Shown here: in pieces, positions 36,118 through 44,270 of the stretch
Layout: each line of letters starts with the position of its first letter
Position numbering within the stretch: position 1 is the first letter of the stretch
Assembly (NCBI GenBank): GCA_020171895.1
Contig: JAIVAN010000004.1
Location: 124,001 to 188,000, forward strand
Length of the DNA stretch: 64,000 nt
Source of the DNA: Bacillus timonensis
GTDB taxonomy: Bacteria > Bacillota > Bacilli > Bacillales > Bacillaceae_L
Direction: 5' to 3'
Made by a program: the position numbers and the translations under genes
The notes under the pieces: generated by a model
The model's input: the letters and a program-made list of their open reading frames with translations, nothing else
What the model was told of the DNA's origin: nothing
Database searches by the model: none

Positions 36118-36248
36118 GTGTTAATCTTCGTTGCAGAACTCTCGCTTTCCGCGGGGCGCTTCTTGAGCCTCCTCGGCTTATGCCTGTGGGGTCTCAAGCC
36201 TAGCGCTATTCCCGCAGGAGTCTCGGTTCTTCCACTACGATTACCACG
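36118..36248 (+). repeat. interspersed GTGTTAAYC repeat, copy 9 (full)
   Basis: 131-bp core with ends GTGTTAATC / GATTACCAC (one mismatch at the right end). All internal blocks are present. It occupies most of the 395-bp gap between two minus-strand genes; the rest holds the downstream gene's terminator. Confidence 0.93.
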
Positions 36249-36312
36249 TCTGGAATACTTGGATTCAACTCTAAAATGCTAAGATTAGATGAATTCGCTT
36301 TTTCACCCGCCA

Positions 36313-36359
36313 TAAAAAAAGAATTGGCACTAGTACAAGTTAAGTGGCCAATTCTTTTA
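36313..36359 (-). terminator. rho-independent terminator of the DUF3267 gene
   Basis: On the minus strand, AAAAGAATTGGC...GCCAATTCTTTTTTT forms a long stem and T-run a few bases after the stop. Confidence 0.88.
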
Positions 36360-36366
36360 TGTGACG

Positions 36367-36906
36367 TTAATTTTCTATTAGTATTTCATAGCCTTCTTCA
36401 ATTTCTTCAATGATACAAGCTTTAGGTGCTTTCATGAATTGGTTTAAACAAATAAAATCTGTTACACAAAATCCAAGGTTTACTGCTGCAATAATGGTGA
36501 AATAATGAATGTATGCAGGGAATAGAAAGCAAGCTATAAGCATCGTCGATGTAATTGTTATAAAGGGTGTTAATAAAACAATCATTGTCATTCGTTTAGA
36601 TAATGAATATTGACAACGCGTTGATAAGACAGGAATGAAAAGAAATAGTCTTTTAAAGTTAAGTTTAACCCTTTTGCCAGTCATCCATAAAGGGAATGCA
36701 TGAAGAACTTTATGGAAAGGGAAAACAAATATCAGCGCAATTGAAAATAACCAAAGTCCATCTTCATGTAAATGAATCTTGGAAAACATTAAATTTAGAG
36801 GCAAATAAAATAAGATAAATGCGAAAAACATCGTGATCAACGATATTAACGCAATTCGATGGAACCCATAATCCTTTGATAGATTAATGGTTTTCCAACA
36901 TGTCAT
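36367..36906 (-). CDS. DUF3267-like membrane protein
   Basis: 179-residue protein with about four membrane segments. It resembles DUF3267 proteins, which are zinc-peptidase-like and carry HExxH; here the matching spot reads FHKVLHAFPLW (HKVLH), without the catalytic Glu, so protease activity is unlikely. A similar protein sits beside yhaI/hpr in other Bacillus, to my memory. I start at ATG 36906, 6 nt after GGAAGGTG; an upstream GTG lies inside that site. Confidence 0.68.
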   Translation of the reverse strand: MTCWKTINLSKDYGFHRIALISLITMFFAFILFYLPLNLMFSKIHLHEDGLWLFSIALIFVFPFHKVLHAFPLWMTGKRVKLNFKRLFLFIPVLSTRCQYSLSKRMTMIVLLTPFITITSTMLIACFLFPAYIHYFTIIAAVNLGFCVTDFICLNQFMKAPKACIIEEIEEGYEILIEN

Positions 36907-37146
36907 GAAAATCACCTTCCGAAGTCTAGATTACAAGAATAATAGTAGTAAAAATATGTCTATCTATTAACTTCCTAGACTACTTTACGATTTTTTTTAT
37001 GAAAAATCAATAGCAATCATTAAATTCATAACATAGTTATTGTATCTCTGCTGAATCATTACTATACTAAAGTATGGAAAATTATTGTTTTATCTCGAAT
37101 TGGTTAAACTGTAATTGTAGACGAAGCGTCTTAAGGAGTGTTTTTA

Positions 37147-37485
37147 GTGGAATCATTAGAGTCTCGGATTGAACGATTGGAATACTATCAGACGTTAATG
37201 TTAGAGGCATTTGCAGATGACAAGTTTCATTTTTATAAGGTTATTATGAAAGCTGGTTTAAAGAAAGAAGAAGTGAGGCAAATATTTAACGTATGTGAAG
37301 AGATGAGCATAGAGATGAAAAAACAAAAAGCGGAAGGTTTGGTTGTTTTTACTCCGCTTTTAACAAGGTTTGTAGGTATGCTTCCACCTCAATTAGAAAT
37401 CGAAGAAACCATTTTAAGTTTGTATCTGCAAGGATTATTTAAAGAATTAATGTCTGAGTTTATCGAAATACTTCAAGACCTTTAG
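37147..37485 (+). CDS. yhaI: YhaI, DUF1878 protein
   Basis: 112-residue helical DUF1878 protein. Its opening ESLESRIERLEYYQTLM and the block LEIEETILSLYLQGLFKELM are family-typical. GTG start at 37147, 7 nt after AAGGAGTG. Convergent with hpr, 4 bp between the stops. In B. subtilis, yhaI also neighbours hpr. Function unknown. Confidence 0.88.
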   Translation: MESLESRIERLEYYQTLMLEAFADDKFHFYKVIMKAGLKKEEVRQIFNVCEEMSIEMKKQKAEGLVVFTPLLTRFVGMLPPQLEIEETILSLYLQGLFKELMSEFIEILQDL

Positions 37486-37489
37486 GGTG

Positions 37490-38086
37490 CTATTTTTGGA
37501 TATATTCTTTTGATTCTAACTGTTCGTTTACTTTTTTATACAACTTCCCATCAATCTCAATAAATTCATCTTCAATATTCGTAAATGACCGCTCAAATAT
37601 TTGCATAAAGTCATCTCCGTAAATATTACGAATGATACACATCATTTCTACGATATCAGGAAATTTTCCGTATAAATTTTTTAGTGGCAGTGCACCGCTA
37701 AAAACTGCATTTTTACTAGGATCATAGTCTTCCATAAGTTTCAAAAGAATATCTTCGCCTTTTTCCGTTAACTCAATATACGTATTTCGCTTGTCGTTTT
37801 CTTTTTTTGAAAATTGAAGAAGTCCTCTTTCTTCTAATTTTTTTGAGAAGTTAAATGCAGTGGAAACGTGCATAACTCCAAATTTAGCAATCTCTGATAT
37901 GGAAGCTCCTTTGAGATGGTAGGCAATCCATAGTATGTGGTGTTCATTAATATTTAAATCATACGGTTTAATCCATTGCTGCCAGTCTTTTTCAATTGAT
38001 TTCCATAGTGCTTTACTAAGTTGAGCCACTCTTTGACTAAAAAGAATCGCTTCTTTGATTGAATACTGCTTTTCTTCCTGTCTCAT
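37490..38086 (-). CDS. hpr: Hpr/ScoC, MarR-family transition-state regulator
   Basis: 198-residue MarR-type winged-helix repressor of protease, sporulation and peptide-transport genes in Bacillus. Domain: [26 protein letters not shown] (helices of the wHTH, about 49-75) then [29 protein letters not shown] (recognition helix and wing). C-terminal about 90 residues are the Hpr-specific extension. The neighbour trpP (yhaG) and yhaI keep the B. subtilis arrangement. ScoC represses prsA and its own network there; not visible here. Confidence 0.94.
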   Translation of the reverse strand: MRQEEKQYSIKEAILFSQRVAQLSKALWKSIEKDWQQWIKPYDLNINEHHILWIAYHLKGASISEIAKFGVMHVSTAFNFSKKLEERGLLQFSKKENDKRNTYIELTEKGEDILLKLMEDYDPSKNAVFSGALPLKNLYGKFPDIVEMMCIIRNIYGDDFMQIFERSFTNIEDEFIEIDGKLYKKVNEQLESKEYIQK

Positions 38087-38387
38087 TCATTCACCCACTT
38101 TTCACTTTTCTCTTACTACTATTATGCCAATAAAATAAAAATTAATAAAGATGTAAATTTACTAAATTTTTAAAATAAAAAATAAAATATTGGAATCTAT
38201 GGTGATACAAGGGATTTTTAGGTAAAAACGAGTATCATTATCTTAGTTCAAAACTCTTTTTGAATACTTTTTTACAAAGTACCTTTGGACAACTCGTTTA
38301 CCTTGACTCTTTCAAGATTGTAAGTGAGCTGTTTTCATAGGAAATCAAGAAGTTGCATAAGTATGTATATAGGAAGGGGTTGAGGGA
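38087..38387. other. AT-rich divergent promoter region between hpr and a small membrane protein gene
   Basis: No gene, repeat or strong hairpin seen. Long A/T stretches (38140-38200) precede hpr and probably contain its promoter. Confidence 0.35.
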
Positions 38388-38579
38388 ATGGCCGGGGTAA
38401 TATTTGGGTTGCTGGTTGTAAGCCTACTATTATTTTTTGGAATGATAAATTTCTTTTTACTTTCTCAACGTGCAGGAGTCTATCCACCTAAAAGAGTGCT
38501 CATTCAAAAGGCAATGACGCTTGGAGCAGGTGGAGCGTTTTGTTTGTTAATTACATTCATTTTATATTTGATTTACTAA
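38388..38579 (+). CDS. small two-helix membrane protein
   Basis: 63-residue protein with helices at about 3-27 and 42-63, linked by a short basic loop (SQRAGVYPPKRVLIQK). GGAAGGGG lies 7-14 nt before the ATG and a terminator follows. No family recognised, but its isolation with both signals supports a real gene. Confidence 0.7.
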   Translation: MAGVIFGLLVVSLLLFFGMINFFLLSQRAGVYPPKRVLIQKAMTLGAGGAFCLLITFILYLIY

Positions 38580-38580
38580 A

Positions 38581-38608
38581 AAACCCGACCAATAATGATC
38601 GGGTTTTT
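38581..38608 (+). terminator. rho-independent terminator
   Basis: The stem AAACCCGA / TCGGGTTT is followed by TTT, starting 1 nt after the stop of the small membrane protein. Confidence 0.92.
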
Positions 38609-38667
38609 ACATGTTTCTTTATACCAGTATCCACAGGAAGTGGCGAATACAATCGTTTTTATTTGTA

Positions 38668-39195
38668 TTAAGATACTTGTGTGACTAATTTTGTTCGCTT
38701 TAGGATTTGTTGAGCAATTGGATAAATAACGACCATCGCAATTGTGTTCAGTAGAGCTGTTGGAAGTACAACTGCAACAAAAAGCCCTAAAAATGTTGAA
38801 GCGCCAGGTAATCCAGCAATCAAAAGAGCGGATCCTAAGAAGACGGTTCCAGATACCATTGTTCCTATCGCTGTTAAAATACCTGCAGCTAGTACAGACT
38901 GGTTAAACTTATTTACTAGTACAAATAAGCCAAGAAAAAGTAGTGCTGTTATAGGTTTATCAATCATGTTTGGAAGCTGTCCAGCAGGGAAAGTGGTCGT
39001 TAAAGCTGAAATCAATCCAGCAATTCCACCAACTAATAAGGCATTTTTTCTAGTTGGAAAAAACATAATTCCTAAAAACATCATTGCTAACATTAAATCA
39101 GGTTTCATTCCTAGCAACAGTGGTGGCATAACTGCATGTAAAACTGCACCCATCCCTACTAATAATGATAACAACACAAGAACTCTCGTATTCAT
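38668..39195 (-). CDS. trpP: tryptophan transporter TrpP
   Basis: 175-residue membrane protein with about five to six helices, of the TrpP (YhaG) family that imports tryptophan. The start MNTRVLVLLSLLVGMGAVLHAVMPPLLLG and the AGGIAGLISALTTTFPAGQ-like middle fit the family. Its translation start lies in a run of TAG/GAG triplets, as in the TRAP-regulated B. subtilis gene. Flanked by hpr and serC in the conserved order. Confidence 0.92.
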   Translation of the reverse strand: MNTRVLVLLSLLVGMGAVLHAVMPPLLLGMKPDLMLAMMFLGIMFFPTRKNALLVGGIAGLISALTTTFPAGQLPNMIDKPITALLFLGLFVLVNKFNQSVLAAGILTAIGTMVSGTVFLGSALLIAGLPGASTFLGLFVAVVLPTALLNTIAMVVIYPIAQQILKRTKLVTQVS

Positions 39196-39219
39196 TTCTC
39201 ATCTCTCCTCATCTAACTA
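39185..39219 (-). promoter_or_regulatory. TRAP-binding triplet array over the trpP ribosome site
   Basis: On the minus strand: TAG-N1-TAG-N2-GAG-N2-GAG-N2-GAG-N2-ATG-N5-GAG. Four of these have the 2-nt spacing that TRAP prefers, the GAGGAGAG run doubles as the Shine-Dalgarno sequence, and the ATG is the start codon. In B. subtilis, tryptophan-bound TRAP blocks trpP translation at such a site. Confidence 0.82.
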
Positions 39220-39319
39220 ATCTGTTTTTTTGATTTCTCCAGAAGTGCGCTCTATGCCTTCTGCGAAAAATCTTATCAGTAGTATATCAAGTATTTACAA
39301 ATTGTGAAAGGATAATGTT

Positions 39320-40396
39320 TTAATTTGTTTTTTGGAAATATCTCATAAACTCGACAAGTACTTCTACAGAATGTAATGGAACAGCATTGTAAATGGAAGC
39401 TCTACATCCACCAATGGAGCGGTGACCCTCTAGCCCAATAAACCCTTCTTTTTTTGCCATATCTAAAAATTTTTCAGTTGTTTTATCGTCCAAAAGGGTA
39501 AACGTCGCATTCATCATGGAGCGATATTCTTTCTGTGCATGTGGTGAGTAAAAGCCACCCGAATCATCTATGCATTGATAAAGTAAAGAGGATTTCTTTT
39601 GATTGATTTTTTCGATTGCTGTTACCCCTCCAAGGTTTTTCATCCAGTCTAAAACAAGTGTTAACAGATAGATGGAAAAGGTAGGAGGTGTATGATAGAG
39701 GGAACTGTGATCAACATGTGTTTTGTATTGAAGCATCGTTGGGATAGTAGATGAAGCCCTTTTAAGAAAATCTCTTTCTATAATGATAAGAGTAACACCA
39801 GCAGGTCCTAAGTTTTTTTGTGCACCTGCATAAATAAGTGAGAAGTTAGTAACATCAATCATCTTACTAAGTATGTCACTTGACATATCAGCGATGAGAG
39901 GAATATTTACTTTAGGGTAATTATGCCATTGCGTTCCATATATTGTGTTGTTACTTGTAATGTGAACATAAGCCGCACCCTCGGTTGGAATAATAGTAGA
40001 AGAATGTGGAATATAAGAATGTTGTTTTGCTTTTGAAGATGAGATTTCTTCAGCTTTTCCTACTCTTTTTGCTTCTTTCAATGCTTTCTCAGACCAACTG
40101 CCAGTTACCACATAGTTTGCAACGGAATGAGAAGGTAAGAAATTCATAGGTACCATACTGAATTGCAGACTTGCTCCTCCTTGCAGGAACACGACTTCAT
40201 AGTTTGAAGGGATATGAAGTAACTCCTTAACCGAATCTTTCGCTCTTTCATGAATTTCCTCGTACTCCTTACTACGATGACTCATTTCTAATACGGATAT
40301 GCCACTATTTCCGTAATAAATAAGCTCGGCTTGTGCTTTTTGTAGTACTTCTTGCGGCAATGCAGCAGGACCGGCATTAAAGTTATGAACCTTCAT
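39320..40396 (-). CDS. serC: phosphoserine aminotransferase SerC
   Basis: 358-residue PLP enzyme for the second step of serine biosynthesis (3-phosphohydroxypyruvate to phosphoserine). N-terminal MKVHNFNAGPAALP and SVLEMSHRSKEYEEIH are diagnostic; the PLP lysine lies in YAGAQKNLGPAG (about 190). The frame begins GTG-ATG-ATG-ATG; the last ATG (40396) gives the conserved start and best spacing from AGAGGTGATG. Stands between trpP and hit as in B. subtilis. Confidence 0.94.
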   Translation of the reverse strand: MKVHNFNAGPAALPQEVLQKAQAELIYYGNSGISVLEMSHRSKEYEEIHERAKDSVKELLHIPSNYEVVFLQGGASLQFSMVPMNFLPSHSVANYVVTGSWSEKALKEAKRVGKAEEISSSKAKQHSYIPHSSTIIPTEGAAYVHITSNNTIYGTQWHNYPKVNIPLIADMSSDILSKMIDVTNFSLIYAGAQKNLGPAGVTLIIIERDFLKRASSTIPTMLQYKTHVDHSSLYHTPPTFSIYLLTLVLDWMKNLGGVTAIEKINQKKSSLLYQCIDDSGGFYSPHAQKEYRSMMNATFTLLDDKTTEKFLDMAKKEGFIGLEGHRSIGGCRASIYNAVPLHSVEVLVEFMRYFQKTN

Positions 40397-40474
40397 CATC
40401 ATCACCTCTGTTTATGTGGTCATATTTATGTGATAGCTCTATAAACTATTCCTATACTGTGTAGCATAAAAGCA

Positions 40475-40505
40475 ATAATGACCGACATCAAATGTCGGTC
40501 ATTAT
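40475..40505 (-). terminator. hairpin between hit and serC
   Basis: Stem of 14 bp ATAATGACCGACAT / ATGTCGGTCATTAT with a 3-nt loop, just downstream of the hit stop. The T-run is weak, but stem strength is high. Confidence 0.85.
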
Positions 40506-40516
40506 GATTAGCAAGA

Positions 40517-40942
40517 TTATACTTGAACAGATTGAGAGATGGATTGAGCAATTTTTTGTAATGCCTCTTGAGAATAGTCATTTGCATGGGATTTCCAAAC
40601 AGCGCCAAAACCATCACCTTTCCCATAGCGTGGGATAATGTGAATATGATAATGGAATACAGCTTGACCAGCAGCCTCACCATTATTATTTAGAAGATTA
40701 AGGCCAATTGGATTAAATTCCTTTTTAATTGCATTTGCAATTTTAGGAACAACTTCAAATACTTTACCTGCAATTTCGGGAGTAAGCTCATAAATGTTTT
40801 CTTTATGTACTTTCGGAATGACTAGTGTATGTCCTTTTGATACCTGACTTATGTCGAGAAAAGCAACAACATCTTCATTTTCAAACACCTTGGCAGATGG
40901 AATGTCCCCATTAATGATTTTACAGAAAATACATTCGCTCAT
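40517..40942 (-). CDS. hit: HIT-family nucleotide hydrolase
   Basis: 141-residue HIT protein. The N-terminal CIFCKIINGDIPSA and the histidine-triad motif HYHIHIIPRY (about 99-108) are intact. It is a dinucleoside-polyphosphate or nucleotidyl-phosphoramidate hydrolase by family. The start ATG 40942 lies 9 nt from AGGAAGG; an upstream in-frame ATG abuts that site. In B. subtilis, hit is divergent from ecsA, as here. Confidence 0.93.
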   Translation of the reverse strand: MSECIFCKIINGDIPSAKVFENEDVVAFLDISQVSKGHTLVIPKVHKENIYELTPEIAGKVFEVVPKIANAIKKEFNPIGLNLLNNNGEAAGQAVFHYHIHIIPRYGKGDGFGAVWKSHANDYSQEALQKIAQSISQSVQV

Positions 40943-41020
40943 TTCCAACATCCTTCCTAAATTGTTAATATATTCTTATGTTACCACATACATATGGTAC
41001 GAAGGAAATGCTACAAAAGA

Positions 41021-41058
41021 AAACAGGATGCACCGATAAGGCATCCTGTTTCTGAAGA
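41021..41058 (-). terminator. rho-independent terminator with no gene in front of it
   Basis: Stem AAACAGGATGC / GCATCCTGTTT with a nine-base loop. On the minus strand it ends in TTTTCTTTTG, the better T-run; on that strand the only sequence before it is the gene-free motif array up to the ecsA promoter. It thus suggests an unannotated minus-strand transcript. Confidence 0.8.
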
Positions 41059-41060
41059 GG

Positions 41061-41530
41061 GTTTTAGCATATATACAACGTAGTTACAGGGTTAGTATCG
41101 TTTAACAAACACCTCATTTTCTAGTTGATGAAATGAATGTTTAATCTAATAAAAGTAAAGACCTTTGTTCAAAATGACCATCCCCTTGTAGATTGGCATA
41201 AGTTATCTCAACTTATAAATCTCCAGAATAGTCTTTAACAAACACCTCATTTAACAAAATGATTTTAAGTTACGAGCATATACTGCATATGCATTATGGC
41301 CCGTAGACACCTCATTTCGAATAATAGGATATTGTTACTGATTAAAGTGTCCTACTTTGTTCAATGCTACCATCCCCTTATAGTAACACGTGTGAAGCTG
41401 GTGTTTAAAACAAGGAATTGTCTTGAACAGACACCTCATTTCAAATGTTGGCTTGGCTTATTGCCTTGCCCCTCTTCAAAATATATGATGCCCGTTTTTC
41501 AAATCTATATGCGAGGATTATGAACAAATT
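41061..41530 (-). repeat. imperfect motif array between hit and ecsA; candidate structured RNA
   Basis: On the minus strand, AAATGAGGTGT (4 copies; plus positions 41109, 41242, 41307 and 41431) alternates with AAGGGGATGG...TTGAACAAAG (2 copies; 41178 and 41370). The two elements can pair: GTGTC...TGTTCAA (41347-41364) is complementary to TTGAACAGACAC (41423-41434). The order repeats as two half-units of about 190 bp. Minus-strand frames from the ATGAGGTGT are short (MRCLLKT..., MRCLFKT...) and lack ribosome sites. I recognise no known RNA family. Confidence 0.6.
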
Positions 41531-41623
41531 TTTTAATAAAGTTTAAGTCCTATTAACTATGTGTAGCATTCATATATTTGGTATGATTGAATAAAGAAAG
41601 TTCTAATAGAAAGGATAAAATTT

Positions 41624-42364
41624 ATGTCACTTTTAACGATAAAGAACTTAACAGGCGGTTATACAAAAAATCCAGTGATTAACGACGTTTCATTTGAAGT
41701 TAATAAACACGAATTAGTAGGGCTAATTGGATTAAATGGAGCAGGGAAGAGTACAACGATTAAACATATTATCGGCTTGATGGAGCCTAAAAAAGGCTCA
41801 ATTACCATAAATGGAAAAACGATAAAAGAAGATATGGAAGCATATCGTTCACAGCTTAGCTTTATTCCAGAAACGCCAATCCTTTATGATGAGTTAACAT
41901 TATATGAACACTTGCAATTAACAGCAATGGCTTATGGGCTAGATCAAGAAACATTTGAAAGAAGACTACAGTCGTTATTAAAAGAATTTAGAATGGAAAA
42001 AAAATTAAAATGGTTTCCAGCTCATTTCTCAAAAGGGATGAAGCAAAAAGTCATGATTATGTGTGCTTTTTTAGTTGAACCATCACTTTATATTATTGAT
42101 GAACCTTTTGTGGGCTTAGACCCTTTAGGTATTCAATCTCTTTTGGATCTAATGAACAATATGAAAGAGAAGGGTTCGGGGATCTTAATGTCTACGCATA
42201 TTTTAGCTACTGCGGAACGATATTGTGATTCATTTATTATCTTACATAATGGACAAGTCCGAGCAAAAGGAACATTAGCTCAATTGAGAGATCAATTTTC
42301 TATGCCAAATGCTACGTTGGATGATATCTATATTCAGCTAACAAAGGAAGAAAACTATGATTGA
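41624..42364 (+). CDS. ecsA: ABC transporter ATP-binding protein EcsA
   Basis: 246-residue ATPase of the Ecs transporter, needed for secretion, competence and intramembrane proteolysis by RasP in B. subtilis; the Ecs system is linked to export of peptides. Walker A GLNGAGKST (about 36-44), signature FSKGMKQKVMI, Walker B LYIIDEPFVGLDP, and H-loop MSTHIL are present. Ribosome site AAAGGAT. Ends overlapping ecsB by 8 bp. Confidence 0.95.
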   Translation: MSLLTIKNLTGGYTKNPVINDVSFEVNKHELVGLIGLNGAGKSTTIKHIIGLMEPKKGSITINGKTIKEDMEAYRSQLSFIPETPILYDELTLYEHLQLTAMAYGLDQETFERRLQSLLKEFRMEKKLKWFPAHFSKGMKQKVMIMCAFLVEPSLYIIDEPFVGLDPLGIQSLLDLMNNMKEKGSGILMSTHILATAERYCDSFIILHNGQVRAKGTLAQLRDQFSMPNATLDDIYIQLTKEENYD

Positions 42365-43571
42365 TACAAAACAACTCTGGAAACAGAGATATGGACAATA
42401 TATGAAGGAAATAAGAGTTTATTTACGTTATATGTTTAATGACCACTTATTAATTGCCCTCATTTTTTTATTAGGGGGGGCAGCATTTACGTATAATCAG
42501 TGGTTAGAAGGACTTCCTAGAGACTTTCCATACGCGATGATTATTGGTGTAATCATTACATTTGTATTAACTAGTGGCCACATTCAAACGCTTCTAAAAG
42601 AACCAGATCTCGTGTTTTTATTACCAGTTGAAAAAAAGTTAACTCCATACTTTAAAAGGGCATTTATTCATTCTTTACTAATGCAAGGATATGTTTTGCT
42701 GATCGTATCTGCTGCATTAGCGCCATTGTATTTAAAAGCAACTGGACAAACTGTATTATCGTTTGTGCTTATATTTTTAATACTCGTTCTTGCAAAAGGC
42801 TGGAATTTATTGATGGATTGGCTTGCTCATCATCATATTGATCGGTTCACCAAAATAATGGATCGGACCATTCGTTTCCTTTTTAATTTTGTGTTAACTT
42901 ATTTTCTATTTTCAGGTGCCGATTTGCTTTTGGTGATTATCGTGATTTTCTTAATGCTAGCTCTTTTCTTCTATTATCAAAAGATTTCCTCAGACAAAAG
43001 TTTAAAATGGGATCAACTGATTGAAATTGAGTCTAAGCGAATGCTTACATTTTATCGAATTGCGAATCTTTTCACCGACGTTCCGAAGTTAAAGGAACGT
43101 GTAAAACGAAGAAGATGGTTAGATTGGACGTTAATATTCCTTCGGTTTGATCAATCGTCCACTTTTACTCATTTGTATGTTCGAACGTTTTTACGGACAA
43201 GTGATTATTTAGGGATGTATTTACGGTTGGTGATCATTGGTGGATTGTTACTTTATTTTGCACCATTTGAGGTTGGGAAGATTGGTGTAGGGGTATTGTT
43301 TATTTATTTAACTGGTTATCAGCTTATGACTTTGTGGCGCCAGCATAATTTGAAGATTTGGATTCAACTCTACCCAGTGTCAGTAGTGGATCGGACGGAT
43401 TCGTTTTTAAGGGTTGTTTTTATGCTGTTAGCTGTGCAAAGTGTTTTATTAGCGTTATTTCTTCTTGCATCAAATGCGTTTTTATTGACTGTTTATATGC
43501 TTTTAGTAGGCATTGTATTTTCGTATTTTTTCACCTATTTTTATGTGAAGTCAAAGCTAAAGAAATTATGA
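42357..43571 (+). CDS. ecsB: ABC transporter permease EcsB
   Basis: 404-residue membrane subunit with about ten helices and a basic, amphipathic loop near residues 215-260 (KWDQLIEIESKRMLTFYRI, KLKERVKRRR). Matches EcsB in length, order and the N-terminal LWKQRYGQYMKEIRVYLRY. Translation is coupled to ecsA. A terminator begins at the stop codon, before the repeat array that separates it from ecsC. Confidence 0.94.
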   Translation: MIDTKQLWKQRYGQYMKEIRVYLRYMFNDHLLIALIFLLGGAAFTYNQWLEGLPRDFPYAMIIGVIITFVLTSGHIQTLLKEPDLVFLLPVEKKLTPYFKRAFIHSLLMQGYVLLIVSAALAPLYLKATGQTVLSFVLIFLILVLAKGWNLLMDWLAHHHIDRFTKIMDRTIRFLFNFVLTYFLFSGADLLLVIIVIFLMLALFFYYQKISSDKSLKWDQLIEIESKRMLTFYRIANLFTDVPKLKERVKRRRWLDWTLIFLRFDQSSTFTHLYVRTFLRTSDYLGMYLRLVIIGGLLLYFAPFEVGKIGVGVLFIYLTGYQLMTLWRQHNLKIWIQLYPVSVVDRTDSFLRVVFMLLAVQSVLLALFLLASNAFLLTVYMLLVGIVFSYFFTYFYVKSKLKKL

Positions 43572-43600
43572 CCTTATTGGAATTCCGATAAGGTTTTTTT
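43571..43600 (+). terminator. rho-independent terminator of ecsAB
   Basis: ACCTTAT-TGGAATTCC-GATAAGGT forms a stem-loop and runs into TTTTTT. Its position just after ecsB ends the operon before ecsC. Confidence 0.9.
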
Positions 43601-43639
43601 GGCTAACCTGAAAATACAATTCGTTACAATCAACATGGG

Positions 43640-43771
43640 GTGTTAACCTACGTTGCAGGAACCTCGCTTTCCGCGGGGCGCGCTTCTTGAGCCTCCTCGG
43701 CTTTGCCTGTGGGGTCTCAAGCCTAGCGCTATTTCCCGCAGGAGTCTCGGTCCTTCCACTACGGTTAACAC
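43640..43771 (+). repeat. interspersed GTGTTAAYC repeat, copy 10 (full, array B)
   Basis: 132-bp core with perfect ends GTGTTAACC / GGTTAACAC, preceded by a CCTGAAAATACAATTCGTTA inter-core tail. First unit of the array between ecsB and ecsC. Confidence 0.95.
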
Positions 43772-43892
43772 GCATGAATACTAAATGCCAACATTCTAAA
43801 TCCAAAAATCAAGGTCACCATTTTCATTTTTCATGGTGCAAATTCATAATTGCATGAAAGTCTAACCTGAAAATACCTACACTGAACTGTGG

Positions 43893-44021
43893 GTGTTAAC
43901 CTTCGTTGCAGGAGCCTCGCTTTCCACGGGGCGCCACTTGAGCCTCTCGGCTGCGCCTGTGGGGTCTCAAGCCCGGCGCTATCTCCCGCAAGAGTCTCGG
44001 TCCTTCCTCTTCGGTTAACAC
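43893..44021 (+). repeat. interspersed GTGTTAAYC repeat, copy 11 (full, array B)
   Basis: 129-bp core with perfect ends, starting 253 bp after copy 10; one base of the central CCTCCTCGG block is lost (GCCTCTCGG). An inter-core segment with ATTTTCATGC.CCATGGTGCA follows. Confidence 0.95.
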
Positions 44022-44143
44022 GCAGAAATTACTCAAAAGCCAACATTCTATAAACGCAAAAATACAGTACACATTTTCATGCTCCATGGTGCAATTCTTA
44101 AATTGCAGGGAAGTCTACCCTGAAAATACAATTCGTTACAATC

Positions 44144-44184
44144 ATTAACCTTCGTTGCTTGGACTCTCGCTTTCCGAGGGGCGC
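44144..44184 (+). repeat. interspersed GTGTTAAYC repeat, copy 12 (5' fragment)
   Basis: Only the left third remains (ATTAACCTTCGTTGCTTGGA, CTCTCGCTTTCCG), at the expected 251-bp spacing. The break resembles the fragment at 1692-1732. Confidence 0.85.
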
Positions 44185-44270
44185 TTTTACAAACAATGTT
44201 TTTAAAAAAAATGAATCTAAACCTTTTTTAAGTCGTAAACATAATAATACTTAGGGAAAGAGGAGTTTGT

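Noticed and set aside
39196-39320. T-box or other amino-acid riboswitch upstream of serC or trpP
   Set aside because: No T-box consensus or specifier stem found; the triplet array explains trpP control.
41061-41530. Minus-strand short peptides starting MRCL at each ATGAGGTGT
   Set aside because: The four frames diverge after a few codons and none has a ribosome site at proper distance; the motif is better seen as RNA or DNA structure.
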